Source: Desulforhabdus amnigena
GTDB lineage: Bacteria; Desulfobacterota; Syntrophobacteria; Syntrophobacterales; Syntrophobacteraceae
Length of the DNA stretch: 64,000 bases
Direction of reading: 5' to 3'
NCBI RefSeq assembly: GCF_027925305.1
Contig: NZ_BSDR01000001.1
Span: 4,420,501-4,484,500, forward strand
Shown: in pieces, positions 18,427 through 27,331 of the stretch
Layout: every line of letters begins with the position of its first letter
Position numbering within the stretch: position 1 is the stretch's first letter
Made by a program: the position numbers and the translations under genes
The notes under the pieces: model-generated
What the model saw: the letters and a program-made list of their open reading frames with translations, nothing else
Databases searched by the model: none
What the model was told of the DNA's origin: nothing

Positions 18427-19320
18427 TCAGGAAGAATGAGCCCGAACGTGGTTCAGAAATGCCGTGCAAAGAGGGGAGGGCTGACGGTTTCTTCTCTGGA
18501 TCAGGTAGAAGGAACGCGGGAGGCGGACCCCTTTCAAAGGCACGGCCACGAGGGAATTCCGTTCGAGATCTTCCGAGACGGCCTTCGCGGAGAGGATGGA
18601 GATGCCGATGCGGGCCTTGATGCCCTGGCGGACCGCCTCGGTGCTTCCCATCTCGGCCACCACGGAGAGCCTGGACGGCGCAAAACCGTTTTCTTCCAGG
18701 GCGCGGTTCATCACCATTCGCGTTCCGGAGCCTCTTTCCCTGAGAATGAAAGGCTCTTTGGCAATTTCTTCCAGTTCCACGGCTTCTTTCCGGGCAAAGG
18801 GATGTTCGGGATAGACCGCGAGGACCAGCTCATCGGAAAAAATTTCTTCAAGAACGATCTTTCGGTCATCCCAACGGGCCCCGATCAAGCCCATCTCCAG
18901 CTTCCCGTCCAGGATCCTCTGCACGACCTCGGCGCTGCTCGAAATTTTCAGGGTGATTTGAATCGTCGGGTGCACGTCTTTGAAAGATCCGATGAGCTGG
19001 GGAAGAATGTAGGTCCCAGGAATCGTGCTCGCTCCGATGAGTAAATGCCCGGAGAGCTTTCCCTTGTATTTTTCCAGGGCCTGGATGGCTTCGTCCCGAA
19101 GCAGGATAATGTCGCGCGCATACCTGTAGAGGATCTTTCCTGCCGGAGTAGGAAGGACCTCTCTACCCAGGCGGTCCACCAGTTTTTCCCCAATGGATTC
19201 CTCCAGAGCGCGTATGTGTTCACTCACGGTTGGCTGAGTCAGGCAAACGGCATCTGCCGCTTTAGTGAAACTTTGTAATTCCAATACCTTGCAAAATACT
19301 TCCAGGCGGTGAATGTCCAT
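18427..19320 (-). CDS. LysR-family transcriptional regulator
   Basis: A 297-residue LysR regulator: N-terminal winged helix (MDIHRLEVFCKVLELQSFTK, then LTQPTVSEHIRALEE) and a C-terminal periplasmic-binding-like effector domain beginning at GHLLIGASTIPGTY. The start is ATG 19320, matching the usual family start, 17 bases after the stop of the ABC-F gene. The N-terminus resembles LysR proteins that accompany selenium metabolism genes in Desulfobacterota, but no such gene is present here, so the effector is unknown. Confidence 0.9.
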   Translation of the reverse strand: MDIHRLEVFCKVLELQSFTKAADAVCLTQPTVSEHIRALEESIGEKLVDRLGREVLPTPAGKILYRYARDIILLRDEAIQALEKYKGKLSGHLLIGASTIPGTYILPQLIGSFKDVHPTIQITLKISSSAEVVQRILDGKLEMGLIGARWDDRKIVLEEIFSDELVLAVYPEHPFARKEAVELEEIAKEPFILRERGSGTRMVMNRALEENGFAPSRLSVVAEMGSTEAVRQGIKARIGISILSAKAVSEDLERNSLVAVPLKGVRLPRSFYLIQRRNRQPSPLCTAFLNHVRAHSS

Positions 19321-19337
19321 AAGATGGGGCTCCCGGT

Positions 19338-21326
19338 CTAATTTGACTTTTCTCTTTGAAAGTTTTTTTCCAGTTCTTCCAACGCCAGAGCGTGTTCTTC
19401 CCACTGTTCGGTCAGCCGCTGCACCTGCCGCCGGGATTCCTGGTATTCTTTTTGTACTTCTTGAATACGGTTCCCGTCCTGGTAGGTGGAGGGGTCGGCC
19501 AAAAGGGCATTGAGATGGTCCAGTTGTTTTTGGGCTTTCTCCAGGGTGTTTTCCACCTTTTCGAGCTGCTCCTGAAGGGGCTTTTTACGACGATGGAGTT
19601 CATTTCTCCATTCTGCTTCCTGCCTTTTTCTCTCCTGCGTACTTTTCACGGATGAGGTGGCCGGGGAAATCGTTTCGGCCGAATCCGAAGTACCGGATGA
19701 AGCCGTTTCGTTCTCTTCAAGCCGCTTTTTCCAGATATTGTGAAAGTCGTTATAGTTGCCGGGAAAAAGATGGATCTTGCCGGAATCGACCGCCAGAACC
19801 TTATTGGTGAGGGCATTGATGAAATGCCGGTCGTGGCTGATAAAACAGATGGTTCCGGGAAATTCCGCAAGAGCCCTCTCCAGAACATCCCGCGAAGGAA
19901 TGTCCAGATGGTTGGTGGGTTCGTCCAGGAGGAGCACATTGGGCCGCTGAAGAAGAAGTTTGCAGAGTATCAACCGGGCCTTTTCCCCGCCGCTCAAGAC
20001 CGAGACTCTTTTCAGCACATCTTCTCCTCGAAAAAGAAATGCCCCCAGGAGGCTGCGCAATTGAGACTGGGGCATGTCTCCCGAGACGGAGGATGCTTCC
20101 TCCAGGACCGTCCAGTCCGGCTGGAGTTGCTCCCACTGGTACTGGGCGTAGTAGCCCAAGAGAGCCTGGTGTCCCACGATGCGCCGCCCCGCCGTGGGTT
20201 CTTCCACGCCCGCGAGCATTTTCAGGAGTGTGCTTTTCCCGGCGCCGTTTTCCCCAATGAAAGCGACGCGATCCCCACGCTCGATGACCAGGTCGATTCC
20301 TTCGTAAACAGTATGCTCGCCATAGGATTTGTGGACGTTGGAAAGCTCCAGAACGCGTTTGCCCGATCGGGATGGGGCGGGAAAAGTGAAATGAATGGCC
20401 GACTCTTGTTCCGCAGGCAGATCGATACGTTCTATCTTGTCCAACATTTTCAGGCGGCTTTGGGCCTGACGTGCCCCGGATGCCCGGACCCGGTTGCGTT
20501 CGACGAAGCGTTCGATCTGCCGGATGCGCTCCTGCTGGTTTCTGTAGGATGCCTGAAGGATCTCCTGCCTCTGGGATTTTTCTTTCAAATAGTCGTCGTA
20601 GTTTCCCGTGTACTCGTTGAGTTGCCCTCCCTCCAGCTCAAGGATTCGCTTCACGATGGAATTGAGGAAGGTGCGGTCGTGGGATATGATCATCATGGCC
20701 GAGGAGGTGTTTTGGAGGTATTGTTCCAGCCACAGCAGGGAACTGAGATCCAGGTGGTTGGTCGGTTCATCGAGAAGAAGGAGGTCGGGCTCGGCCAGGA
20801 GGAGGCGCGCCAGTTCCAGGCGCATCACCCATCCGCCGCTGAGTGCGGAAACGGAAAGCTGTAGCTGGTCTTTCTTGAATCCAAGCCCGGCAAGGATCTT
20901 CTGGGCCCGGGCTTCGAGGTCGTAACCTCCCAGGTGTTCCATTTGTTCCAGGATACGGGTCTGCTGCAGCGCCAGGGATTTCATTTTTTCGGAATCCCTC
21001 TCTGCTTCCAGCGAGTGTTGAATGGAGTGAAGTTCCGCTCGAAGGGTATGGAGCTCCCCATGGATGTCCATGGCATGGGCGAGAACGGTTTTGCCTTCGA
21101 GCGGGGCCCATTGCTGAGGCAGATGGCCCAGGCGAAGGTTCTTGGATTTTATGACGGTCCCGCTGTCCGGTTCCGTTTCTCCCAGGATGATATTGAAAAG
21201 AGTGGATTTTCCAGCCCCGTTGTGACCGATGAGACCGATTTTTTCACCCGGATGAATATGAAAAGAGACTTCCTCGAAAAGTTCCTTCTTTCCCAAAAAC
21301 TTACTTACTTTTTGTACCGTAATCAC
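19338..21326 (-). CDS. ABC-F family ATPase
   Basis: Soluble protein with two ABC nucleotide-binding domains and no membrane segment, as in EttA/Uup-type factors that act on the ribosome. Walker A motifs are GHNGAGKST (about residue 34) and GENGAGKST (about 360), with signatures SALSGGW and LSGGEKAR and Walker B segments LLLLDEPTNHLD and VLLLDEPTNHLD. Residues 560-662 form a charged C-terminal coiled coil as in Uup. The 662-residue length fits the Uup/YheS branch. LysR follows in the same orientation. Confidence 0.93.
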   Translation of the reverse strand: MITVQKVSKFLGKKELFEEVSFHIHPGEKIGLIGHNGAGKSTLFNIILGETEPDSGTVIKSKNLRLGHLPQQWAPLEGKTVLAHAMDIHGELHTLRAELHSIQHSLEAERDSEKMKSLALQQTRILEQMEHLGGYDLEARAQKILAGLGFKKDQLQLSVSALSGGWVMRLELARLLLAEPDLLLLDEPTNHLDLSSLLWLEQYLQNTSSAMMIISHDRTFLNSIVKRILELEGGQLNEYTGNYDDYLKEKSQRQEILQASYRNQQERIRQIERFVERNRVRASGARQAQSRLKMLDKIERIDLPAEQESAIHFTFPAPSRSGKRVLELSNVHKSYGEHTVYEGIDLVIERGDRVAFIGENGAGKSTLLKMLAGVEEPTAGRRIVGHQALLGYYAQYQWEQLQPDWTVLEEASSVSGDMPQSQLRSLLGAFLFRGEDVLKRVSVLSGGEKARLILCKLLLQRPNVLLLDEPTNHLDIPSRDVLERALAEFPGTICFISHDRHFINALTNKVLAVDSGKIHLFPGNYNDFHNIWKKRLEENETASSGTSDSAETISPATSSVKSTQERKRQEAEWRNELHRRKKPLQEQLEKVENTLEKAQKQLDHLNALLADPSTYQDGNRIQEVQKEYQESRRQVQRLTEQWEEHALALEELEKNFQREKSN

Positions 21327-21631
21327 AAAAATGAATCTCCTTTTATATCGCTTTGCCGCGCCGGATTCTACGGTGTGGCTGCATGCCGGATTGCTTCAGG
21401 ATACCCTGAGATGTCGATTCATTATAAATGTATATTTTCGTCAAGGCAGGCTGTTTTTCATGGGAACCTGAAAACCCCGACCAAAATCTCCGTCACTGGA
21501 GGGATTGTCAACAAAAACGTTTCCGAATGGGCCGAAAAATGCTAAACAGACTGGGGTTTACTGAACGGTAGTTCATTTTGTGTGAAAACATTCTACAGGT
21601 CGAACTCAGGAATGAAAAGAGGTCATCAACA

Positions 21632-22333
21632 TTGGATGCGGATAGCCGTTTAAAAGCTGTGATATTCGATTGTGATGGAATTCTGGTGGATACGGAACCC
21701 CTTCATTATCAGGCATTTCAGGTGGTCCTGGCTCCTCTCGGCCTGGGCCATGATTACGACCACTACATGGAATACTATATCGGCTTCGATGACCGGGATG
21801 CTTTTCGGGAAGCCTTCCGCGAAGCCGGACGCTGCCTCGATGAGGCCACGCTGACACGTCTCATGCGGGCCAAGGCCGAAGCGCTTCTCGAAATTGTTTC
21901 AAAGGGCGTTGCGAGTTTTCCCGGCGTCTCCGCCTTGGTCGAAGAACTGGTGAAACATGGCGTCCCCCTGGCTGTGGCTTCCGGGGCACTTCGCCATGAA
22001 GTCCTCACCTTCATGGAAGCGTTGGGGCTCAGGGAGGCCTTTCCTTTGATTGTCGCAGCCGACGATGTGAGTCGAAGCAAACCGGACCCAGAGACCTATC
22101 TTGTGGCCCTGGAGCGGGTCAGGGAGAAGCTGGGGACCGACTCCCTCGATCCCTCTGCCTGTATAGCCATAGAAGACACACCCGCCGGGATACAATCGGC
22201 CAAGGCTGCCGGCATGTATGTGGTAGGAGTGACCAATTCCTTTCCCGCGGATCAGCTGAAGGATGCCGACCAAGTGGTGGAGAGCCTGGACCAGGTCAGT
22301 TACGGGAAAATGATTCAATGGCTCGAAAAATAG
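21632..22333 (+). CDS. HAD-family phosphatase/phosphoglucomutase-like protein
   Basis: Haloacid dehalogenase hydrolase of the beta-phosphoglucomutase-like subgroup. The nucleophile motif is VIFDCDGILVDTEP, motif II is AVASGA, motif III Lys lies in DDVSRSKPDP, and motif IV is CIAIEDTPAGIQSAKAAG. The helical cap domain lies between. I choose TTG 21632, with AGAGGT eight bases upstream; an in-frame TTG at 21578 would add 18 residues. The substrate is not predictable from sequence. Confidence 0.88.
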   Translation: MDADSRLKAVIFDCDGILVDTEPLHYQAFQVVLAPLGLGHDYDHYMEYYIGFDDRDAFREAFREAGRCLDEATLTRLMRAKAEALLEIVSKGVASFPGVSALVEELVKHGVPLAVASGALRHEVLTFMEALGLREAFPLIVAADDVSRSKPDPETYLVALERVREKLGTDSLDPSACIAIEDTPAGIQSAKAAGMYVVGVTNSFPADQLKDADQVVESLDQVSYGKMIQWLEK

Positions 22334-22365
22334 CCGCTTCAGCTCGACCTGGATTTTAGGCCACT

Positions 22366-22479
22366 TTAGAGCCTATCCCCAAAACTATCCTTGGCGGCGA
22401 CCCCCCCTTAGTCCCCCCTCGAGGGGGGACTAAGGGGGGGTGTTCCAAAGTCCATGGGAGGTTTTCGGATAACCTCTTA
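22366..22479. repeat. R1 palindromic MITE-like element, copy C
   Basis: AGAGCCTATCCCC, the centre CCCCCCTCGAGGGGGG, and CGGATAACCTCT, with TA at both outer ends. It lies between the HAD gene and tolC. The right end is more diverged than in other copies. Confidence 0.85.
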
Positions 22480-22541
22480 TTTGGTGGATGCGTGTCTGGA
22501 ATATTAAAGGACTGCCGTAAATCTTCTGGATTGCCGACAAA

Positions 22542-24029
22542 ATGATGCGAAAAGAAAAATTGTGGCTTTTTGTTGCCTTCTCGCTCGTCCTGCTCTGTGC
22601 CGCTTACGTGGAAGGGGGGCAGGCTTCCACTGATTTGCCTATGGAAGCCTTTTCAGACATGCGGGATGTTCCCATGGATGGGCGGGATGTTTCGTCCCTC
22701 CCCGGCCATGAGGATTCGGGTGTTCAGGAGCAGTCTTATCTCCCACGGGAGCGGACCGGCCGGCTTCCCAAAGAGCTGCCGAATCATCCCCTGACGCTGA
22801 GAGAAACCATCGATTATGGCCTGGCTCACAACCGCATCCTCATGTCGGCCCGACAGGATGTTTCAGCAGCGGGTTCACAGGTCCGGCAGGCCAAGGCGGA
22901 TTTTTATCCCAAATTGGACAGCAGCTACAGTGTTACGCATATGAATGAACAACCTTTTGTTATCATTCAAAACAATGAGATTCCCACCAGTAATACCACC
23001 CTCAATCGCTGGGAAATCGATCTCAGTCAGCCGCTCTTTACCGGTTTTGCACTGACCTCGCAGCTCAATATTTCCAAGCTCGATCAGGAAGTGGCGGGGT
23101 ACCGGCTGGAAGAAACGCGCCTCAATGTGATCCGGGATATCCAGCGGGCATTTTTTCAGGTGCTGCTGGGAGAAAAACTCGTTCAGGTGGCGAAGGATAA
23201 CGTCAAGAGCCTGGAAGTCCACAGAAAGAATGCAGAGGCCCAATTTCAACAGGGGCTCACGGCGGAAAACGATGTGCTCAAGGCCGACGTGGCTCTGGCC
23301 CAGGCGCAACAGCAGGAAAGAGCGACCCTGAAGCAACTGGTGATCGTTCGATCCCGCTTGAATCAACTGCTGGATCTCGATTTGGAAACCCCGCTGGTTG
23401 TCGAAGAGGGGGATATCCGCCCGAGACCGGCTCCGGAGCTTTCAGAGCTCTTTGTTTCCGCGGAAAAACAGCGTCCGGAATATCTCGCCCTGGAGAAGGC
23501 CATTGAGCAGACAGACGAAAACGTGAAGGTGGTCAGAAGCCGCTATTATCCCCAGGTTTCCGCTTTTGCCCAGTACTACCGTGAAGGGAAAGATTTTCTT
23601 GCGGAAACGAATGACTTCACCAACAGCGAGAACGCCATGGTGGGGCTGAAGGTGGACTGGAATTGGTTTGAAGGGGGCAAAACCCGCGCGGCCATTCAGG
23701 AACTGGGCTACCGTCGAAAATCCCTGGAAGAGAAGAGGCGGGACCTTTTGCAGCAGATTCGAATCCAGGTGGAAGATGCATACGAACAGCTTCGTGTGGC
23801 CGGAGCCAATATTGAAACCGCCAGGACGGCCCTTTCGCAGGCACAGGAAAATGAGCGCATGACAACCCTGCAGTACAAGGAACAGCTCGTCATTTTCCTG
23901 GAAGTACTCAACGCACAGGTTTTCGTGGCCCAATCGCGTGCGGACTACTTCCAGGCGCTCTATGGGTATCAACTGGCCTGGGCGGACCTGGAACGAGCCG
24001 TTGGAAATTCTGTGATACCGAAGGAGTAG
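22542..24029 (+). CDS. TolC-family outer membrane efflux protein
   Basis: Outer-membrane channel of tripartite efflux pumps. A signal peptide is visible (LWLFVAFSLVLLCAAYVEGG), followed by a variable N-terminal stretch and the two OEP repeats (LRETIDYGLAHNRIL... and LEKAIEQTDENVKVVRSRYYP). At 495 residues it has the usual size. It is the first gene of tolC-emrA-emrB, all on the plus strand, which together would span both membranes. The R1 copy C lies in its upstream region. Confidence 0.92.
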   Translation: MMRKEKLWLFVAFSLVLLCAAYVEGGQASTDLPMEAFSDMRDVPMDGRDVSSLPGHEDSGVQEQSYLPRERTGRLPKELPNHPLTLRETIDYGLAHNRILMSARQDVSAAGSQVRQAKADFYPKLDSSYSVTHMNEQPFVIIQNNEIPTSNTTLNRWEIDLSQPLFTGFALTSQLNISKLDQEVAGYRLEETRLNVIRDIQRAFFQVLLGEKLVQVAKDNVKSLEVHRKNAEAQFQQGLTAENDVLKADVALAQAQQQERATLKQLVIVRSRLNQLLDLDLETPLVVEEGDIRPRPAPELSELFVSAEKQRPEYLALEKAIEQTDENVKVVRSRYYPQVSAFAQYYREGKDFLAETNDFTNSENAMVGLKVDWNWFEGGKTRAAIQELGYRRKSLEEKRRDLLQQIRIQVEDAYEQLRVAGANIETARTALSQAQENERMTTLQYKEQLVIFLEVLNAQVFVAQSRADYFQALYGYQLAWADLERAVGNSVIPKE

Positions 24030-24034
24030 TGTTG

Positions 24035-24100
24035 GGCGGCTCGTGGCTCATGGTAAGTGGTTTGGTACTCAAGATCGTCATTGGGCGGCCATTTGCGAAC
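24035..24100. repeat. Short R2 and R4 fragments between tolC and emrA
   Basis: GGCTCGTGGCTCATGG is a two-unit heptamer remnant, and GGTACTCAAGATCGT plus GGCGGCCATTT match the ends of R4. The native 90-bp spacer appears to hold little else. Confidence 0.5.
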
Positions 24101-24119
24101 ATAAAGAAGGTTAAATGTC

Positions 24120-25412
24120 ATGGAAGAGCAGGGTAAGGCGGCTTTGGAACTACCCAATCAGAAGAACAGTCGGATCCAGACCCATCATTTGCGGTGGTTT
24201 CTTCTCGTCACCGCAGGGATCGTGCTCCTCGGGGCGGTCTATTGGTGGTTTTTCCTGCGCAATCGCGTGACGACGGACAATGCTTATGTCAAGGCGGATA
24301 GCGCACAGATCAGCGCGCGTGTGCCGGGAACGATCATCAATATCCATGTAGAAAACGATGATTTTGTGGAAAAAGGGATGGTTCTTGTGGAACTGGACCC
24401 AAGAGACTATCAGCTTGCCCTGGAAAAGGCCGAAGCCACACTCGCTCAGGCCGAAGCCGATGTTCGGGCCGCCGAGCTGTCCGTCCCCCTGACCGATACT
24501 CAGACACAGTCGGGAGTTGATGCCGGCAAGGCTTCCCTTCAGGCGGCGCGGGACAACGAGAGAGAGGCGCGCCATCGTCTGGGCGAACTGGAAAGCAAAC
24601 GGTCGGCTTCCGCTGCAGACCTAGCCCAGGCGGAAAGAGACTTCAACCGTTTTCATGAGCTCTACCGGCAGGGAGCCGGGACGGAGCGCCAAAGGGAGCA
24701 GGCATCCACGACTCTCAAAAAAGCGCAGGCTGAGGTGAACGCCATAGATGCCCAGATTGCAGCCGTCAAGGCCTCTCTGGCTGCCATAGCCCAGGAAATC
24801 CTCCGGTCTGAAGCGCAACTGCAGTCTGTGAGGAGCCAGCGAAAGGACGTCGATATCAAGCGGTATAAACTGGAATCACTGAGGGCGCAGCGTGACAGGT
24901 GTAAAGCGGAACTGGAGGCGGCCAGGCTCGACCTTTCTTACTGCACCATAAAGGCCCCCATTCAGGGGTATGTGGCTCAAAAGAATATCCAGGTGGGCAA
25001 CCGTGTGCAGCCGGGGCAGCCGCTCATGGCCGTAGTGCCCCTGCAGGAACTCTATGTGGAAGCCAATTTCAAGGAAACGGAACTGACGCATGTGCGGATC
25101 GGGCAGCCGGTGACCCTTCACGCCGACATCTATCCCGGCTATACCTATCACGGCAAAGTGGCTGGCATTCGAGCGGGTACGGGGGCAGCCTTTTCGTTGC
25201 TTCCCGCGGAAAATGCCACCGGCAATTGGATCAAGGTCGTTCAGCGTGTCCCCGTCAAGATTTTTCTCGATAATCCTCCTCCCCCGGATCGCCCTCTCAG
25301 ATTGGGATTGTCCCTGGAAGTCGCCATCGATACCACCGACCGGAGCGGACAGAGCCTGAGGATGGCGGCCTCGGACCGTTTGCAGACAAAATCCGACGAG
25401 AGTACAAAGTGA
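24120..25412 (+). CDS. emrA: EmrA/HlyD-type membrane fusion protein
   Basis: Periplasmic adaptor linking the EmrB-type transporter to TolC. There is one membrane helix (FLLVTAGIVLLGAVYWWFF, about residues 22-45), a biotinyl-lipoyl-like half (RVPGTIINIHVENDDFVEKG), a long alpha-hairpin of coiled coil (about residues 100-270), the second lipoyl half (YVAQKNIQVGNRVQPGQPL) and a beta barrel. The 430 residues exceed E. coli EmrA slightly. A start at 24120 overlaps GTCATGG after TTAAATGT; no strong Shine-Dalgarno sequence is seen. Confidence 0.92.
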   Translation: MEEQGKAALELPNQKNSRIQTHHLRWFLLVTAGIVLLGAVYWWFFLRNRVTTDNAYVKADSAQISARVPGTIINIHVENDDFVEKGMVLVELDPRDYQLALEKAEATLAQAEADVRAAELSVPLTDTQTQSGVDAGKASLQAARDNEREARHRLGELESKRSASAADLAQAERDFNRFHELYRQGAGTERQREQASTTLKKAQAEVNAIDAQIAAVKASLAAIAQEILRSEAQLQSVRSQRKDVDIKRYKLESLRAQRDRCKAELEAARLDLSYCTIKAPIQGYVAQKNIQVGNRVQPGQPLMAVVPLQELYVEANFKETELTHVRIGQPVTLHADIYPGYTYHGKVAGIRAGTGAAFSLLPAENATGNWIKVVQRVPVKIFLDNPPPPDRPLRLGLSLEVAIDTTDRSGQSLRMAASDRLQTKSDESTK

Positions 25413-25445
25413 CGGGTCCCGGGGGGGGAACTGCGCAGCATCCCG

Positions 25446-25520
25446 CCACGAGTCGCTCGCCATCGACCACTCGCCATGAGCCATCAACCATGAGCTATCA
25501 ACCATAAGCCACTCGCCATG
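25446..25520. repeat. Heptamer array R2 running into the emrB start
   Basis: Units such as CCATCAA, CCATGAG and CCACTCG fill the emrA-emrB spacer. The last unit, CCATGAG, contains the emrB start codon, so the array forms the translation initiation region. Confidence 0.9.
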
Positions 25521-27074
25521 AGCCAAAAAATACCCAGCATAAGCAAGTGGGTCATCGCCCTGACGGTCATGCTTCCCACTTTTATCGAGGTCATGGACAC
25601 GAGTGTCGTCAACGTTTCCCTGCCTCACATTCAGGGAAGCCTCAATGCCGGTCTGGACGAAGTGACCTGGGTTTTGACGTCCTATCTCGTTTCCAATGCC
25701 GTCATCATTCCCATCACCGGCTGGCTTTCCAGTGTTTTCGGAAGGAAACGCTACCTGCTTTTTTCCTTGACCCTCTTTACCATCAGTTCCATCATGTGCG
25801 GGGCCGCGCCATCCCTTGAAGTGCTCATCATCTTTAGAATCCTGCAGGGGCTGGGGGGAGGGGGGTTGCAGCCCCTATCCCAGGCGATTCTTCTTGAATC
25901 CTTCCCCCCCGCGGAGCATGGAATTGCCATGGCGGTATTCGGCATGGGTGTTGTGCTGGCCCCCATTCTGGGTCCTGTCGTCGGCGGCTGGATCACGGAC
26001 AGCTGGAGCTGGCGGTGGGTGTTTTATATCAATCTTCCCATAGGAATACTCGCTGCGGTCCTGGCACTGTTTTTTATCCATGATCCCGAGTATATCCGTC
26101 GGCGCCATCTCAAAATCGACACATGGGGGCTGTTCCTCCTGACCGTGGGGCTCGGAGCCCTCCAGATCGTCCTGGACAAGGGGGAACGGGAAGACTGGTT
26201 CCATTCCAATTTTATAGTGATTCTCACATGCATCGCCGTTATTTCGCTGGTGCTTTTCGTTTTGGTGGAATTGCGTGTGAAACATCCCGTGGTCAATCTG
26301 AGGGTCTTTCGAAACCGGAGCTTTGCCACGGGCACACTCATCATGTTTGCAGGTTTTTTCTGCCTTTTCGGGAGCATCGTTCTCATTCCCCTCTATCTGC
26401 AAAATCTTATGGGCTACACGGCGTACTGGGCCGGGTTGGTCCTTGGCCCCGGAGGGCTGGGAAGTTTCTTCATGATGGCGGTGGCTGGAGTTCTCATGAA
26501 GAAGGGGTTCAATCCCAGAAACCTTTTGGCGATCGGGCTGGCGATCATGGCCTACTCCCTGTGGCTCATGTCCCATTTTAACTTGGAAACCGGCTTTTAT
26601 GCGGTATCCTATCCCCGGCTGATCCAGGGAATCGGTATGGGACTCTTTTTCGTGCCCCTTTCGGCAGCGACTTACGTGAATATTCCGCGGGAGGAAACAG
26701 GGAATGCCTCCGGAGTTTTCAACCTGCTCCGGAACCTGGGGGGAAGCTTCGGAGTGGCATTCAGCAGCACGGTTCTCGCCCAAAGGGCGCAGGTCCATCA
26801 GACCTTCCTGGCGGAGCATGTGACCCCTTACAACCCGGTTTTTCAAATGCACTCGGAAAAGATTCAACAGTGGCTCGAGAGCAGCTATCCTGCCGCGGCC
26901 AACCAGACGGGGGTGCTCTCGGTCGTTTATCGAGAAGTTTTGAGGCAGGCCAGCATGCTCGCCTTCAACGATACTTTTTGGCTCCTGGCCATCATCACGG
27001 CGGTTCTTGTCTTTTTTACGCCCATCTTCAAGAGGCCCAAAAGAGCCGCCTTGCCCATGGAGGGAGTGCATTGA
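25518..27074 (+). CDS. emrB: EmrB/QacA-family (DHA2) proton-drug antiporter
   Basis: MFS transporter with 14 predicted helices (518 residues), exporting hydrophobic compounds through EmrA and TolC. Motifs include FIEVMDTSVVNVSLPHI in helix 1, GWLSSVFGRKRYLLFSL (motif A) and GLGGGGLQPLSQAILLESFP. The start is fixed by homology to the family N-terminus, yet it lies inside a heptamer repeat and has no Shine-Dalgarno sequence; translation may depend on coupling to emrA or on A/U-rich unstructured RNA. Confidence 0.94.
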   Translation: MSQKIPSISKWVIALTVMLPTFIEVMDTSVVNVSLPHIQGSLNAGLDEVTWVLTSYLVSNAVIIPITGWLSSVFGRKRYLLFSLTLFTISSIMCGAAPSLEVLIIFRILQGLGGGGLQPLSQAILLESFPPAEHGIAMAVFGMGVVLAPILGPVVGGWITDSWSWRWVFYINLPIGILAAVLALFFIHDPEYIRRRHLKIDTWGLFLLTVGLGALQIVLDKGEREDWFHSNFIVILTCIAVISLVLFVLVELRVKHPVVNLRVFRNRSFATGTLIMFAGFFCLFGSIVLIPLYLQNLMGYTAYWAGLVLGPGGLGSFFMMAVAGVLMKKGFNPRNLLAIGLAIMAYSLWLMSHFNLETGFYAVSYPRLIQGIGMGLFFVPLSAATYVNIPREETGNASGVFNLLRNLGGSFGVAFSSTVLAQRAQVHQTFLAEHVTPYNPVFQMHSEKIQQWLESSYPAAANQTGVLSVVYREVLRQASMLAFNDTFWLLAIITAVLVFFTPIFKRPKRAALPMEGVH

Positions 27075-27149
27075 TATGTTATCGAGACCCTGCCCCTCTT
27101 GTTCTCGAACCCTCGTTGCAGGATTCCCCCCTCATGCCCTGGCGGATCA

Positions 27150-27307
27150 CACTCGCCACTCGCCACTCGCCACTCGCCATGAGCCATGAACCATGAGCCA
27201 TGAACCATGAGCCATGAACCATGAGCCATGAACCATGAGCCATGAACCATGAGCCATGAACCATGAACCATGAGCCATGAACCATGAGCTATGAGCCACT
27301 CGCCATG
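27150..27307. repeat. Heptamer array R2 between emrB and the M24 peptidase
   Basis: About 22 units, starting with CCACTCG then alternating CCATGAA and CCATGAG so that a 14-bp higher-order period appears. In either direction it can be read as repeated seven-residue peptides, so apparent reading frames here are artefacts. Confidence 0.95.
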
Positions 27308-27331
27308 AACCATTCCACAGGAGCTTCCGCC

